Of a stretch of DNA of 64,000 nucleotides, positions 52,195-61,409 are shown piece after piece. The notes beneath the pieces are model-generated. The model was not told the DNA's origin. It saw only the letters and a list, made by a program, of their open reading frames with translations, and searched no databases. Made by a program: the position numbers and the translations under genes. The first letter of the stretch is position 1. Each line of letters begins with the position of its first letter. The DNA is from Streptomyces fagopyri (GTDB taxonomy: Bacteria > Actinomycetota > Actinomycetes > Streptomycetales > Streptomycetaceae): the NCBI RefSeq assembly GCF_009498275.1, contig NZ_CP045643.1, positions 4,030,001 to 4,094,000 of the forward strand. Direction: 5' to 3'.

Positions 52195-53684
52195 TGCGTG
52201 CCTCCGGAGGGGTCGTCGGGGTCGGGCTGACGTTCGGCGGGGTGCTTCGGCTCGGACTCCGGTGCGCTCCGGGCGGTGCCCTTCGAGGTGTCGTCGGGCG
52301 CGTCCTCGGTCGTCCCGGCGGTGGGACGCGTGGCGGGGTTCTTCGGCGTTTCAGCGGGCGCTTCCGCGGGCGCCTCTGCGGGCGCTTCCGCAGGCGTGTC
52401 CTCAGGTGTGCCCTTGGGCGTGCCCTCAGTCGTGTCCCCGGAAGGCGGATCCGACGGTGGCTGCGACTGCGGCTGCGACTGCGGTTCTGGTTTCGGCCGC
52501 GGTTCTGGTTCCGGTTCGTCGAAGGCGGGGCGGGCGTGGTGCCACGGGGCGTCCGAGCCTCGTGGGGTGTCCGAGCCGCGTGGGGCGGCGGGCCTCGACG
52601 GCGCGGCGGGGCCTGTCGGCCCTTCCGTCCCCGCGGGCGTCCCCCCGGGAGTCTCGGCAGGGCCCTCGGCCCGCTGGGAGGCCGAGCCCTGGCCGGCACC
52701 GCGCGCGCGACGGGGTCCGGCAGGCGCTGCCGGAGCGCTCGGCCGGCCGGTGTCCGGGACCGCGGTCCGCTCATCCGCGGAACCTCGGCCCTGCGGAGTC
52801 TCACCCGGGGAGTTCAGGCCTGTGGGGTTCTGGCCCGTGGAGTTCTCGCCGGTAGAGCTCTGGGTCGCGGAACCCTGACTCGCGGACCCCTGACTCGCGC
52901 TGCGCGCACGGCGGGGCGGCGCCGCGGCACCCGTGCCCGCACCCGCACCAGCACCAGCACCAGCACCAGCACCAGCACCAGCAAGCGAAGCACCGCCACC
53001 CGTGTCGGCGGTGGCCGTCTGGCCGGCGGAGCCGTCTCCGGCCGTACGGGCCCGGCGTACCGGGCGGTCGCCGGCGGCGGCGCGGGCAGCGCCCCGGGCC
53101 GGGCGGGCGGGGGCCGGCGGGAGCTGGCCCTTCAGCGGACCCCACTCGTTCGGGTCGGGAACTCCGGGCGGAAGCATCTGGCGGCGCTTCGGACCGCCGT
53201 GGTCGGACTCCCCCGGCTCCTTGGCGCCGGGCCAGGCCTTGGCCACGCGGGCGGCGAGGACGAAGTCCTTGCGGAGGGGGTGGCCCTCGAAGCCCTCGGG
53301 GAGGAGGAGCGGGTCGAGGCCGGGGTGGCCCTCGAAGGTCACGCCGAACATCTCGTGGGTCTCGCGCTCGTGCCAGCCGGCGCCCGCGTAGACGGAGACC
53401 GCCGACGCCAGGACGGGTGCCGAGTGCGGGACGGTCGTACGGACGAGAAGGCGGCGTACCGGGGACAGGGCCACCACGTGAGCCGCGACGCGGAAGCCCG
53501 TACCGGGTTCGTCGACGGCGCTCAGCCAGTCGAAATAGCTGCACCCGAGGGTGGTCCGGGCCGTGTCGAGGGCCGCGATCCAGGAAGCGGGCGGTACGTC
53601 GACGGTCAGGACCTCGTACGACTCCTCGGCCGTGGCCTCCGGGCCGAAGAGTTCCTCGACGGGTGCGGGGAGCCAGCCGGTCAC
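52191..53684 (-). CDS. nuoC: NuoC-type subunit with about 320-residue repetitive tail (auxiliary set)
   Basis: A 497-residue protein. Residues 1-170 are NuoC-like ([38 protein letters not shown]). The rest is disordered and repetitive: a Gly-Ala hexanucleotide repeat (CACCAG)6 at 52946-52981, Ser/Thr/Gly blocks, and [13 protein letters not shown] repeats. NuoC is normally about 200-240 residues, sometimes fused to NuoD. Here it is not fused to NuoD and no separate nuoD follows. The GTG start overlaps the nuoB stop by 4 bases. Confidence 0.9.
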   Translation of the reverse strand: MTGWLPAPVEELFGPEATAEESYEVLTVDVPPASWIAALDTARTTLGCSYFDWLSAVDEPGTGFRVAAHVVALSPVRRLLVRTTVPHSAPVLASAVSVYAGAGWHERETHEMFGVTFEGHPGLDPLLLPEGFEGHPLRKDFVLAARVAKAWPGAKEPGESDHGGPKRRQMLPPGVPDPNEWGPLKGQLPPAPARPARGAARAAAGDRPVRRARTAGDGSAGQTATADTGGGASLAGAGAGAGAGAGAGAGTGAAAPPRRARSASQGSASQGSATQSSTGENSTGQNPTGLNSPGETPQGRGSADERTAVPDTGRPSAPAAPAGPRRARGAGQGSASQRAEGPAETPGGTPAGTEGPTGPAAPSRPAAPRGSDTPRGSDAPWHHARPAFDEPEPEPRPKPEPQSQPQSQPPSDPPSGDTTEGTPKGTPEDTPAEAPAEAPAEAPAETPKNPATRPTAGTTEDAPDDTSKGTARSAPESEPKHPAERQPDPDDPSGGTQ

Positions 53685-54460
53685 TTGTCACCCTCCCCGG
53701 AAGCCGGATCCGCGCCGGAAGCCGGATCCGCGCCGGGACCAGGATTCCCGCCGGAATTCGCGTCCTCTCCGGAAGCCGCGTCCTCCCCGGGAACCCCGTT
53801 CTCCCCGGGAACCGGCGTCTCGGCCGGCACCCGGGTCTCGCCGCCCGTCGCGACCGGCGGAGCCACCAGCCCACTCTGGAGCGCGGCCACCGACGGCCGC
53901 CGCGAAGAGCCGTAGCGCTCCCCCAGCGACTCCCGGGCGATCTTCTCCTGGAGCTTGAGGATGCCCTGGAGCAGTGCCTCGGGGCGGGGCGGGCACCCGG
54001 GCACGTACACATCGACGGGGATGATCTGGTCGACGCCCTTGGTGACCGAGTACGAGTCCCAGTACGGGCCGCCGCAGTTGGAGCACGCGCCGAAGGAGAT
54101 GACGTACTTGGGCTCGGGCATCTGCTCGTACAGGCGCTTGACGACCGGGGCCATCTTGTCCGTGACCGTGCCGGAGACCACCATCAGGTCGGCCTGGCGC
54201 GGGCCCGGGGCGAACGGGATCACACCGAGCCGGATGAAGTCGTGCCGGGCCATCGACGCGGCGATGAACTCGATCGCGCAGCAGGCGAGGCCGAAGTTGA
54301 AGACCCAGAGCGAGTAGCGGCGGCCCCAGTTCAGGACGACCTTCATGGGCTCGGGGGCGAGGCGCGAGAGCACGCCCAGCCGCTTCGGCTCCGGCAGGAG
54401 AACCGGCTGCCCTGTGGTCTCGCCCGAGGTGCTGCCCGAGATGTTGGGGGTCACGTCCAT
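53681..54460 (-). CDS. nuoB: NADH-quinone oxidoreductase subunit B with acidic tail (auxiliary set)
   Basis: A 259-residue protein. It contains [29 protein letters not shown] and [16 protein letters not shown], supplying the four Cys of cluster N2. After about residue 185 it has a low-complexity tail with [18 protein letters not shown] repeats, absent from ordinary NuoB (about 180 residues). The ATG overlaps nuoA by 10 bases. Confidence 0.94.
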   Translation of the reverse strand: MDVTPNISGSTSGETTGQPVLLPEPKRLGVLSRLAPEPMKVVLNWGRRYSLWVFNFGLACCAIEFIAASMARHDFIRLGVIPFAPGPRQADLMVVSGTVTDKMAPVVKRLYEQMPEPKYVISFGACSNCGGPYWDSYSVTKGVDQIIPVDVYVPGCPPRPEALLQGILKLQEKIARESLGERYGSSRRPSVAALQSGLVAPPVATGGETRVPAETPVPGENGVPGEDAASGEDANSGGNPGPGADPASGADPASGEGDK

Positions 54461-54843
54461 GTGAGGACGCCCTTCTTGTATGCGTACAGCAGGCCCACGG
54501 CGAGGAAGCCGAGGAAGATGAACATCTCCACGAGCGTCGCGGCGCCGTAGCCGGGGGCGGCGAAGACGGTCGCCCAGGGGAAGAGGAAGATCGAGTCGAC
54601 GGCGAAGATGACGTACAGGAACGCGTAGACGTAGTAGCGGACCTGGGTGTGGGCCCAGCCCTCGCCGACGGGGTCGACGCCGCACTCGTACGTCATGAGT
54701 TTCTCGGGTGTGGGGACGACCGGCCGCAGCAGTCGGCCCGCCCCGAAGGCGACGGCGACGAAGAGCACGCCCACGACGGCGAGCAGCCCGACGACCGAGT
54801 AGGACTGGAAGTAGCTCGCCGCGACGACGGTCGGTTCCGGCAC
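54451..54843 (-). CDS. nuoA: NADH-quinone oxidoreductase subunit A (auxiliary set)
   Basis: A 130-residue protein with three membrane helices and the conserved [47 protein letters not shown] region, which includes the Cys loop. GTG 54843 is chosen because GAGGGG precedes it by 5 bases; a longer frame to 54897 is possible. First gene of the operon. Confidence 0.93.
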   Translation of the reverse strand: MPEPTVVAASYFQSYSVVGLLAVVGVLFVAVAFGAGRLLRPVVPTPEKLMTYECGVDPVGEGWAHTQVRYYVYAFLYVIFAVDSIFLFPWATVFAAPGYGAATLVEMFIFLGFLAVGLLYAYKKGVLTWT

Positions 54844-55186
54844 GTCAGCCCCTCGCTCCCTGACCTCGTGGCGCACGCCGTGCGCGGGTGCGCACACTGC
54901 GATACGCCCTGTTCGACGATCTGTACGGACGGGAGTCTAGGGCCTGCTAAAGAAACGGTAAGCAGGCCGTCACACCCTGATTATCGTGGACACGTCATGG
55001 TCGAGTCGTGGACTCGTCCGGCTCGTGCGCCACGGGATTCCCGTCCGTCTCCAGCGATCGCTTCCCATTTGACCGCAGGCCTGCACCCGGCACGGCACGG
55101 AACGTCACGAAGGTAGGGCTTTCCCCAGTGGATCGGGGCGGGTCTCCTCATGGCGCGGCGGCCCGCCGCCGGGCAGGCTAGCGAAT
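54844..55186. other. Divergent promoter region between nuoA and histidine kinase
   Basis: This gap carries the divergent starts of the nuo operon and the kinase. GCCTGCTAAAGAAACGG near 54942 and several A/T-richer bases lie in the middle, but I cannot assign promoter hexamers. No gene seen. Confidence 0.35.
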
Positions 55187-56575
55187 ATGACCGAACGCAT
55201 CACCGCGATGGTCCCGCCGGACGGGACACCCGCCAGAACGACCGGCAGAATCCCGAGCACAACAGCCGGGACAGGCGGGACAGGCGGGACAGACCGAACA
55301 GGCGAGACAGGCGGAACGATCCGTACCACCGGCGGCACGACTGCCGAGAAGCCCGACGCGCCGTCCGGCGAAACGCCCGGCGGCGCACCCGCCGGCGCAC
55401 CCGGCGATGCGTCCGACGACGACCGGCTGCCCTCCCCCCGCCTCGCCTTCGGCAGCCGTACCTGGCAGGAGATCGCGCACCTGCTCGCCAATCTGCCGGT
55501 CTCGATCTTCGGCTTCGTGTACGTCGTGACGATGGTGTCGACGGGCTCGGCGCTCGCGGTGACGGTGGTGGGACTGCCGTTGCTCGCGGGCGGCCTGCTC
55601 GGCGCACGACAGCTGGGCAAGCTGGAGCGGGCCCGGGCGCGCTCGCTGCTCGGTCTGCGGATCGACGAACCGAGCCCGCTGCCGGTACGCCGGACCGGCT
55701 TCTTCGGCTGGCTGTGGTCGAGCCTGAAGGACCCGGTCGGCTGGCGGACGGTGCTGTACGACCTGATCAGACTGCCGTGGGGGGTGCTGACGTTCACGGT
55801 CACGCTGACGTCGCTCTTCGTGCTGTGGCCGGTGCTGCCGTTCATCGCGCGCGGGCTGACCAACGTGGACCGGGCGATGGTGCGCGGGCTGCTGTCGCCC
55901 TCCGACGAGCTGGAGCGGCGCATCGCCGAGCTGGAGTCGGACCGGGGCGTCGTGGTCGACACGGCGGCGGCGGACCTGCGGCGCATCGAGCGGGACCTGC
56001 ACGACGGGGCCCAGGCCCGGCTGGTCAACCTCGCGATGGGACTCGGCCTGGCCAAGGAGAAACTCCTGGAGGGCCAGGCCGACGAGACCGTCGCGGCCAT
56101 GGTCGACGAGGCGCACGGCGAGGTGAAACTGGCCCTGCAGGAGCTGCGCGACCTGGCGCGCGGCATCCACCCGGCCGTCCTCACCGACCGCGGCCTCGAC
56201 GCGGCGCTGTCCTCGGTCGCCACGCGCTGCACGGTGCCGGTGAAGGTGACCGCGGACCTGCCGTCGAGGCCGGCCGCGGCCATCGAGGGCATCGCCTACT
56301 TCACCGTCTCCGAGCTGCTGCAGAACGTCAGCAAGCACAGCGGGGCGAGGTCGGCGTCCGTCGACGTGTGGCGCACGGACCAGCGGCTGCTCATACAGGT
56401 CCAGGACGACGGACGGGGCGGCGCCCGGCTCGACGGCGGTACGGGGATGGCGGGGCTCGCGGACCGGCTCGGCGCGGTGGACGGACTGTTCGTCATCGAC
56501 TCGCCGCCCGGCGGCCCGACCACCGTCACGGCGGAACTGCCCTGGCGGGACCGGCAGGACGACCCGGCGCACTAG
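55187..56575 (+). CDS. NarL-type sensor histidine kinase (copy 1)
   Basis: A 462-residue membrane kinase. A disordered Thr/Gly/Pro N-terminus of about 80 residues (from a 9-bp DNA repeat near 55268-55315) precedes a membrane sensor module of the actinobacterial Sensor type (hydrophobic segments near residues 97-140 and 190-222). The phospho-acceptor His272 is in RIERDLHDGAQARL (HisKA_3), followed by the ATP-binding region (NVSKHSGA, DDGRGG, GTGMAGLADRL). The ligand is unknown. The downstream kinase is a paralogue with almost identical DNA over the catalytic core. Confidence 0.92.
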   Translation: MTERITAMVPPDGTPARTTGRIPSTTAGTGGTGGTDRTGETGGTIRTTGGTTAEKPDAPSGETPGGAPAGAPGDASDDDRLPSPRLAFGSRTWQEIAHLLANLPVSIFGFVYVVTMVSTGSALAVTVVGLPLLAGGLLGARQLGKLERARARSLLGLRIDEPSPLPVRRTGFFGWLWSSLKDPVGWRTVLYDLIRLPWGVLTFTVTLTSLFVLWPVLPFIARGLTNVDRAMVRGLLSPSDELERRIAELESDRGVVVDTAAADLRRIERDLHDGAQARLVNLAMGLGLAKEKLLEGQADETVAAMVDEAHGEVKLALQELRDLARGIHPAVLTDRGLDAALSSVATRCTVPVKVTADLPSRPAAAIEGIAYFTVSELLQNVSKHSGARSASVDVWRTDQRLLIQVQDDGRGGARLDGGTGMAGLADRLGAVDGLFVIDSPPGGPTTVTAELPWRDRQDDPAH

Positions 56576-56673
56576 ACGTGCCGATCACACGCCAGACGTG
56601 CCGATCCCGCGCCAGACGTGCCGATCGGACACTCGACGTACCGACCACGCACTGGATGTACCGATCACGTATG
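56574..56673. repeat. Five 20-bp direct repeats between the two kinase genes
   Basis: Units start at 56574, 56594, 56614, 56634 and 56654 with consensus AGACGTGCCGATCACACGCC, the first three sharing AGACGTGCCGATC exactly. The array begins within the TAG of kinase 1 and ends about 165 bases before kinase 2. The 20-bp period is not a multiple of three, so this is not coding. Confidence 0.85.
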
Positions 56674-56837
56674 TCGTCGACATGCCCAGGTCCTGGACAT
56701 GGTGGCCCGACGACCCCGGCCGGGGTAGGGAAAACCCCCGCCCCAAGAGGCCGACCCGCTCCATGTTCCCCACGCTCCGCGGCCAGCAGGGTTGAGGTAC
56801 GAGCCGACGAGCAGGACGAGTAGAACGGACGACGCCG

Positions 56838-58193
56838 ATGGCCACGGAGTACGGACAGGGGTACGGGCACCGGAGCGGTCCCGGATTCCACGGGGCGGCT
56901 GCCGGGGAGCGGCGCCACCGCCTCCCCGCAGCGCTGCGGGCGCCGATCGAGGCCCGCAGCTGGCGCGAGTTCGGCTACGTCATGCTGGGCCTGCCGCTCG
57001 GCATCGCCATGTTCACGTTCGCGATCACGATGTTCTCGCTGGGCGCCGGCCTGCTGGTCACCTTCCTGGGGGTGCCGGTGCTCGCCGGAGCGCTGGCGGG
57101 CTGCCGCGGGTTCGGCGCGCTGGAGCGTGCGCGGGCTCGCGGGCTGCTCGGGGTCGAGGTGGACTCGCCGGAACGCGTGACCGTACGCAGGCAGGGGGCG
57201 ATGGCGTGGATGGGGGCGATCCTCAAGAACGGTTCGTCGTGGCGCCATCTGCTGTACGCGGTGCTGCAGTTCCCGTGGGCGGTGTTCTCGTTCGTGGTGG
57301 CCCTGACCTTCTGGGCGTACGGCTGGGCGATGCTGACGTATCCGCTGTGGTTCTGGCTCTTCCCGGTCTACGGCGGCCAGGGCGGCCTTCAGTTGTACGG
57401 CGACGGCACCCACAGCATCTATCTGGACAACCCCTTCGAGATCACCGTGACCGCGCTGCTCGGGCTGCTGATCACCATGGCGACGCCGTGGATCGTACGG
57501 GCGCTGACCACGGTGGACCGGCTGATGGTGCTGGGGCTGCTGGGGCCGTCGCGGCTGGCGACCAGGGTGGTCGAGCTGGAGTCGGACCGGGGGGTCGTGG
57601 TCGACACGGCGGCGGCGGACCTGCGGCGCATCGAGCGGGACCTGCACGACGGGGCCCAGGCCCGGCTGGTCAACCTCGCGATGGGACTCGGCCTGGCCAA
57701 GGAGAAGCTCACCGAGGACCCGCAGGAGGCGGCGCGGATGGTCGACGAGGCGCACGGTGAGGTGAAGACGGCGTTGCAGGAGCTGCGGGATCTGGCGCGC
57801 GGCATCCACCCGGCCGTCCTCACCGACCGCGGCCTCGACGCGGCGCTGTCCTCGGTCGCCACGCGCTGCACGGTGCCGGTGGCGGTGGACGTGGACCTGC
57901 CGGCCCGTCCCGCGCCCGCGATCGAGGGCATCGCCTACTTCACCGTCTCCGAGCTGCTGCAGAACATCAGCAAGCACGCGCGGGCGACCCGGGCCACGGT
58001 CGACGTCTGGCGCGTCGAGAACCGGCTGATGCTCCAGGTGGTCGACAACGGCGTGGGCGGCGCCGACGTCTCCGCGGGCTCGGGTCTGGCGGGGCTCGCG
58101 GAGCGGCTGGACGCGGTGGACGGGATCCTGGTGGTGGACTCCCCCGCGGGCGGCCCCACCCGGATCACGGCCGAACTCCCCTGGCGGGGCTGA
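56838..58193 (+). CDS. NarL-type sensor histidine kinase (copy 2)
   Basis: A 451-residue paralogue of the upstream kinase. The N-terminal Sensor-type module has membrane segments near residues 47-88, 141-180 and 200-222; it differs clearly from copy 1, suggesting a different signal. The catalytic part starts near residue 245 with His270 in RIERDLHDGAQ and the ATPase region (NISKHARA, DNGVGG, GSGLAGLAERL). Two blocks of 135 and 90 bases match copy 1 at 134/135 and 90/90, which suggests recent duplication or gene conversion. Confidence 0.92.
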   Translation: MATEYGQGYGHRSGPGFHGAAAGERRHRLPAALRAPIEARSWREFGYVMLGLPLGIAMFTFAITMFSLGAGLLVTFLGVPVLAGALAGCRGFGALERARARGLLGVEVDSPERVTVRRQGAMAWMGAILKNGSSWRHLLYAVLQFPWAVFSFVVALTFWAYGWAMLTYPLWFWLFPVYGGQGGLQLYGDGTHSIYLDNPFEITVTALLGLLITMATPWIVRALTTVDRLMVLGLLGPSRLATRVVELESDRGVVVDTAAADLRRIERDLHDGAQARLVNLAMGLGLAKEKLTEDPQEAARMVDEAHGEVKTALQELRDLARGIHPAVLTDRGLDAALSSVATRCTVPVAVDVDLPARPAPAIEGIAYFTVSELLQNISKHARATRATVDVWRVENRLMLQVVDNGVGGADVSAGSGLAGLAERLDAVDGILVVDSPAGGPTRITAELPWRG

Positions 58194-58304
58194 GCCGCCA
58201 CCCCGCACGGCCGGTACCGCGACAGCCGGGGTCCGCGCCGCGTCACCACACGGGCCGGTACCGCGGTAGGCGACGTCGCCGCGCCGCCCGGCAAGCACTC
58301 CCGC

Positions 58305-58342
58305 CGCACCGGGCGTCATCCCCCCCCCTGACGCCCGGTGCG
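58305..58342 (+). terminator. Terminator after kinase copy 2
   Basis: A perfect 14-bp stem (CGCACCGGGCGTCA arms) with a C-rich 10-base loop lies between the kinase and the response regulator, so the regulator probably has its own promoter. Confidence 0.75.
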
Positions 58343-58525
58343 CCGCCCGGTGACACCCCTCGTGCCGGCTCGGGATTCCTCTCGCCCGGGCACGCCCCGG
58401 CGATTCTCGTTGCCCGGGCGCCCCGCGGTCCGAATGCTGGAATGCTGAGGGCTGTCGTACGAGCGGGGCGCAACCGGCGCCGGCCGGTACGGGCTGTGGG
58501 GGGGCCGAACATCGTGGAGGACAGG

Positions 58526-59185
58526 GTGCGGGTGGTCATCGCCGAGGATTCGGTGCTGCTCAGGGAGGGCCTGACCCGGTTGCTGACCGACCGTGGGCAT
58601 GACGTCGTGGCCGGTGTCGGTGACGGCGACGCGCTGATCAAGACCATCACCGACCTGGCGGCCGAGGGCGCGCTGCCGGACGTCGTGGTGGCCGACGTAC
58701 GGATGCCGCCGACGCACACCGACGAGGGCGTCAAGGCGGCCGTGCAGCTGCGCAAGCACCATCCGGGACTCGGAGTGCTGGTTCTGTCACAGTACGTGGA
58801 GGAGCGCTACGCCACCGAACTGCTGGCCGGTTCCAGCCGTGGCGTCGGCTATCTGCTCAAGGACCGGGTCGCCGAGGTGCGCGAGTTCGTGGACGCGGTG
58901 GTGCGGGTGGCCCAGGGGGGTACCGCGCTCGACCCCGAGGTGGTCGCGCAGCTGCTGGGGCGCAGCCGCAAGCAGGACGTGCTGGCCGGGCTCACGCCAC
59001 GCGAGCGGGAGGTGCTGGGGCTGATGGCCGAGGGCCGGACCAACTCGGCGATCGCCCGGCAGCTGGTGGTGAGCGACGGCGCGGTCGAGAAGCACGTCAG
59101 CAACATCTTCCTGAAGCTGGGGCTGTCCCCCAGCGACGGGGATCACCGGCGTGTTCTGGCGGTTCTCACCTACCTCAACTCCTGA
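58526..59185 (+). CDS. NarL/LuxR-type response regulator
   Basis: A 219-residue regulator starting at GTG 58526 with GGAGG five bases upstream. The receiver domain (1-120) has the acidic pair at residues 7-8, the phospho-acceptor Asp57 in VVVADVRMPP and Lys in YLLKDRV. The LuxR DNA-binding domain is at the C-terminus (LTPREREVLGLMAEGRTNSAIARQLVVSDGAVEKHVSNIFLKLGL). It is the natural partner of one or both upstream kinases. Targets are unknown. Confidence 0.93.
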   Translation: MRVVIAEDSVLLREGLTRLLTDRGHDVVAGVGDGDALIKTITDLAAEGALPDVVVADVRMPPTHTDEGVKAAVQLRKHHPGLGVLVLSQYVEERYATELLAGSSRGVGYLLKDRVAEVREFVDAVVRVAQGGTALDPEVVAQLLGRSRKQDVLAGLTPREREVLGLMAEGRTNSAIARQLVVSDGAVEKHVSNIFLKLGLSPSDGDHRRVLAVLTYLNS

Positions 59186-59208
59186 ATACCTGACACTGTG
59201 TCAGGTAT
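59186..59208. promoter_or_regulatory. 23-bp perfect palindrome ATACCTGACAC-T-GTGTCAGGTAT
   Basis: Eleven-base arms flank a single central base, directly after the response regulator stop codon. The tiny loop favours a DNA operator over an RNA terminator. It lies 270 bases upstream of korA. The binding protein is unknown. Confidence 0.5.
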
Positions 59209-59477
59209 GCGGAAAGCGGTGACCGAGGGGCCGGTACGAGGTGCGCACGAGGCCGGCGCAAGGGCGGCGTGAGAATCAGAAGGTGAGCGGGGAGCATCTT
59301 CGGGAGAAACATCGGGGGGCAGCAAATCATGACAAGTCAGGGCGTCGAATCGTCTCAAAATGGTGTCCATCATGCGAACCACCGAGGGAAGGCGACCCTT
59401 ACGGACGTAGGGTTGGTCCTGGGAACGCCTTCGGGAAGGCCGCTCCCAGACAGCCGCCTCGAAGGAGGTCCAGTTAA

Positions 59478-61409
59478 GTGACCAGCCAGGTCAGTAGCCC
59501 AGCGGAGCAGGCCGACGAAGCCGTCGTAGGAGAACAGCGCAATCCGGCGGGGGCGAAGGACGTTCGCCGACTCGATCGGGTGATCATCCGGTTCGCGGGC
59601 GACTCCGGAGACGGAATGCAGCTCACCGGTGACCGTTTCACCTCCGAGACCGCGACCTTCGGCAACGACCTCTCCACACTGCCGAACTTCCCCGCCGAGA
59701 TCCGAGCGCCCGCAGGCACCCTGCCGGGCGTTTCTTCGTTCCAGCTGCATTTCGCGGACCACGACATCCTCACCCCGGGCGACGCGCCGAACGTCCTCGT
59801 CGCCATGAACCCGGCCGCCCTGAAGGCGAACGTCGCCGACGTGCCGCGCGGCGCGGAGATCATCGTCAACACGGACGAGTTCACCAAACGGGCGATGGCG
59901 AAGGTCGGTTACGCGACGAACCCGCTGGAGGACGGCTCCCTGGACGGCTACAGCGTCCACCCGGTGCCTCTGACGACGATGACGGTCGAGGCGCTCAAGG
60001 AGTTCGAGCTGTCCCGCAAGGAGGCCGAGCGCAGCAAGAACATGTTCGCGCTGGGCCTGCTGTCCTGGATGTACCACCGGCCGACCGAGGGCACCGAGAA
60101 GTTCCTGCGGACCAAGTTCGCGAAGAAGCCCGAGATCGCGGCGGCCAACCTCGCGGCGTTCCGGGCGGGCTGGAACTTCGGCGAGACGACCGAGGACTTC
60201 GCGGTCTCCTACGAGGTCGCCCCGGCCGGGGGCGCCTTCCCGACCGGTACCTACCGCAACATCTCGGGGAACCTGGCCCTGTCGTACGGTCTGATCGCCG
60301 CCTCCGAGCAGGCGGACCTGCCGCTCTACCTCGGTTCGTACCCGATCACGCCCGCCTCCGACATCCTGCACGAACTCAGCAAGCACAAGAACTTCGGCGT
60401 GCGCACCTTCCAGGCCGAGGACGAGATCGCGGGCATCGGCGCCGCGTTGGGCGCCGCGTTCGGCGGCTCACTGGCCGTCACGACGACCTCGGGGCCGGGG
60501 GTGGCGCTGAAGTCGGAGACGATCGGGCTCGCCGTCTCCCTCGAACTGCCGCTGCTGGTCATCGACATCCAGCGCGGCGGCCCCTCCACCGGACTGCCGA
60601 CCAAGACCGAGCAGGCCGACCTGATGCAGGCGATGTACGGCCGCAACGGCGAGGCGCCCGTCCCGGTCGTCGCGCCGCGCACACCCGCCGACTGCTTCGA
60701 CGCGGCGCTGGAGGCGGCGCGCATCGCCCTCACCTACCGCACCCCCGTCCTGCTCCTGTCCGACGGATACCTGGCCAACGGCTCGGAACCCTGGCGCGTC
60801 CCGGACCTCGACGAACTCCCCGACCTGCGGGTGCGGTTCGCGCAGGGCCCGAACCACACGCTGGACGACGGCACCGAGGTCTTCTGGCCCTACAAGCGTG
60901 ACCCGAGGACCCTGGCCCGCCCCTGGGCGGTCCCCGGCACGCCGGGCCTCGAACACCGCATCGGCGGCATCGAGAAGCAGGACGGCACGGGCAACATCTC
61001 CTACGACCCCGCCAACCACGACTTCATGGTGCGCACCCGGCAGGCCAAGATCGACGGGATCGACGTCCCGGACGTGGAGGTCGACGACCCCTCGGGCGAG
61101 GCCGACACGCTGGTGCTCGGCTGGGGTTCGACGTACGGCCCCATCACCGCGGCGGTACGACGGCTGCGGACGGCCGGGGAGGCCGTCGCGCAGGCCCATC
61201 TGCGCCACCTCAACCCCTTCCCGCACAACCTCGGCGCGGTACTGGGACATTACGACAAGGTGGTGATCCCCGAGATGAACCTCGGCCAGCTCTCCACCCT
61301 CGTCCGGGCCAGATACCTGATCGACGCGCGCTCCTACAACCAGGTCAACGGCATGCCGTTCAAGGCGGAACAGCTCGCCAAGGTGCTCAAGGAGGCCATC
61401 GATGGCTGA
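59478..61409 (+). CDS. korA: 2-oxoglutarate:ferredoxin oxidoreductase, alpha subunit (fused gamma-alpha)
   Basis: A 643-residue subunit that couples oxidative decarboxylation of 2-oxoglutarate to ferredoxin reduction. Residues 30-220 form the gamma domain (IRFAGDSGDGMQLTGDRF). The alpha domain follows with SYPITPASDILHEL near residue 290, FQAEDEIAGIGAALGAA and STGLPTKTEQADL. GTG 59478 has GGAGG upstream. The last 8 bases overlap korB, so the two subunits are coupled. No ferredoxin gene is adjacent. Confidence 0.94.
   Translation: MTSQVSSPAEQADEAVVGEQRNPAGAKDVRRLDRVIIRFAGDSGDGMQLTGDRFTSETATFGNDLSTLPNFPAEIRAPAGTLPGVSSFQLHFADHDILTPGDAPNVLVAMNPAALKANVADVPRGAEIIVNTDEFTKRAMAKVGYATNPLEDGSLDGYSVHPVPLTTMTVEALKEFELSRKEAERSKNMFALGLLSWMYHRPTEGTEKFLRTKFAKKPEIAAANLAAFRAGWNFGETTEDFAVSYEVAPAGGAFPTGTYRNISGNLALSYGLIAASEQADLPLYLGSYPITPASDILHELSKHKNFGVRTFQAEDEIAGIGAALGAAFGGSLAVTTTSGPGVALKSETIGLAVSLELPLLVIDIQRGGPSTGLPTKTEQADLMQAMYGRNGEAPVPVVAPRTPADCFDAALEAARIALTYRTPVLLLSDGYLANGSEPWRVPDLDELPDLRVRFAQGPNHTLDDGTEVFWPYKRDPRTLARPWAVPGTPGLEHRIGGIEKQDGTGNISYDPANHDFMVRTRQAKIDGIDVPDVEVDDPSGEADTLVLGWGSTYGPITAAVRRLRTAGEAVAQAHLRHLNPFPHNLGAVLGHYDKVVIPEMNLGQLSTLVRARYLIDARSYNQVNGMPFKAEQLAKVLKEAIDG

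Noticed and set aside
56574..56673. CRISPR array
   Set aside because: The units are contiguous 20-bp tandem repeats with no unique spacers and no cas genes nearby.
56526..58319. 597-codon minus-strand frame opposite kinase 2
   Set aside because: Antisense shadow; it even spans the 20-bp repeats and terminator. Its similarity to the frame opposite kinase 1 simply reflects the duplication.
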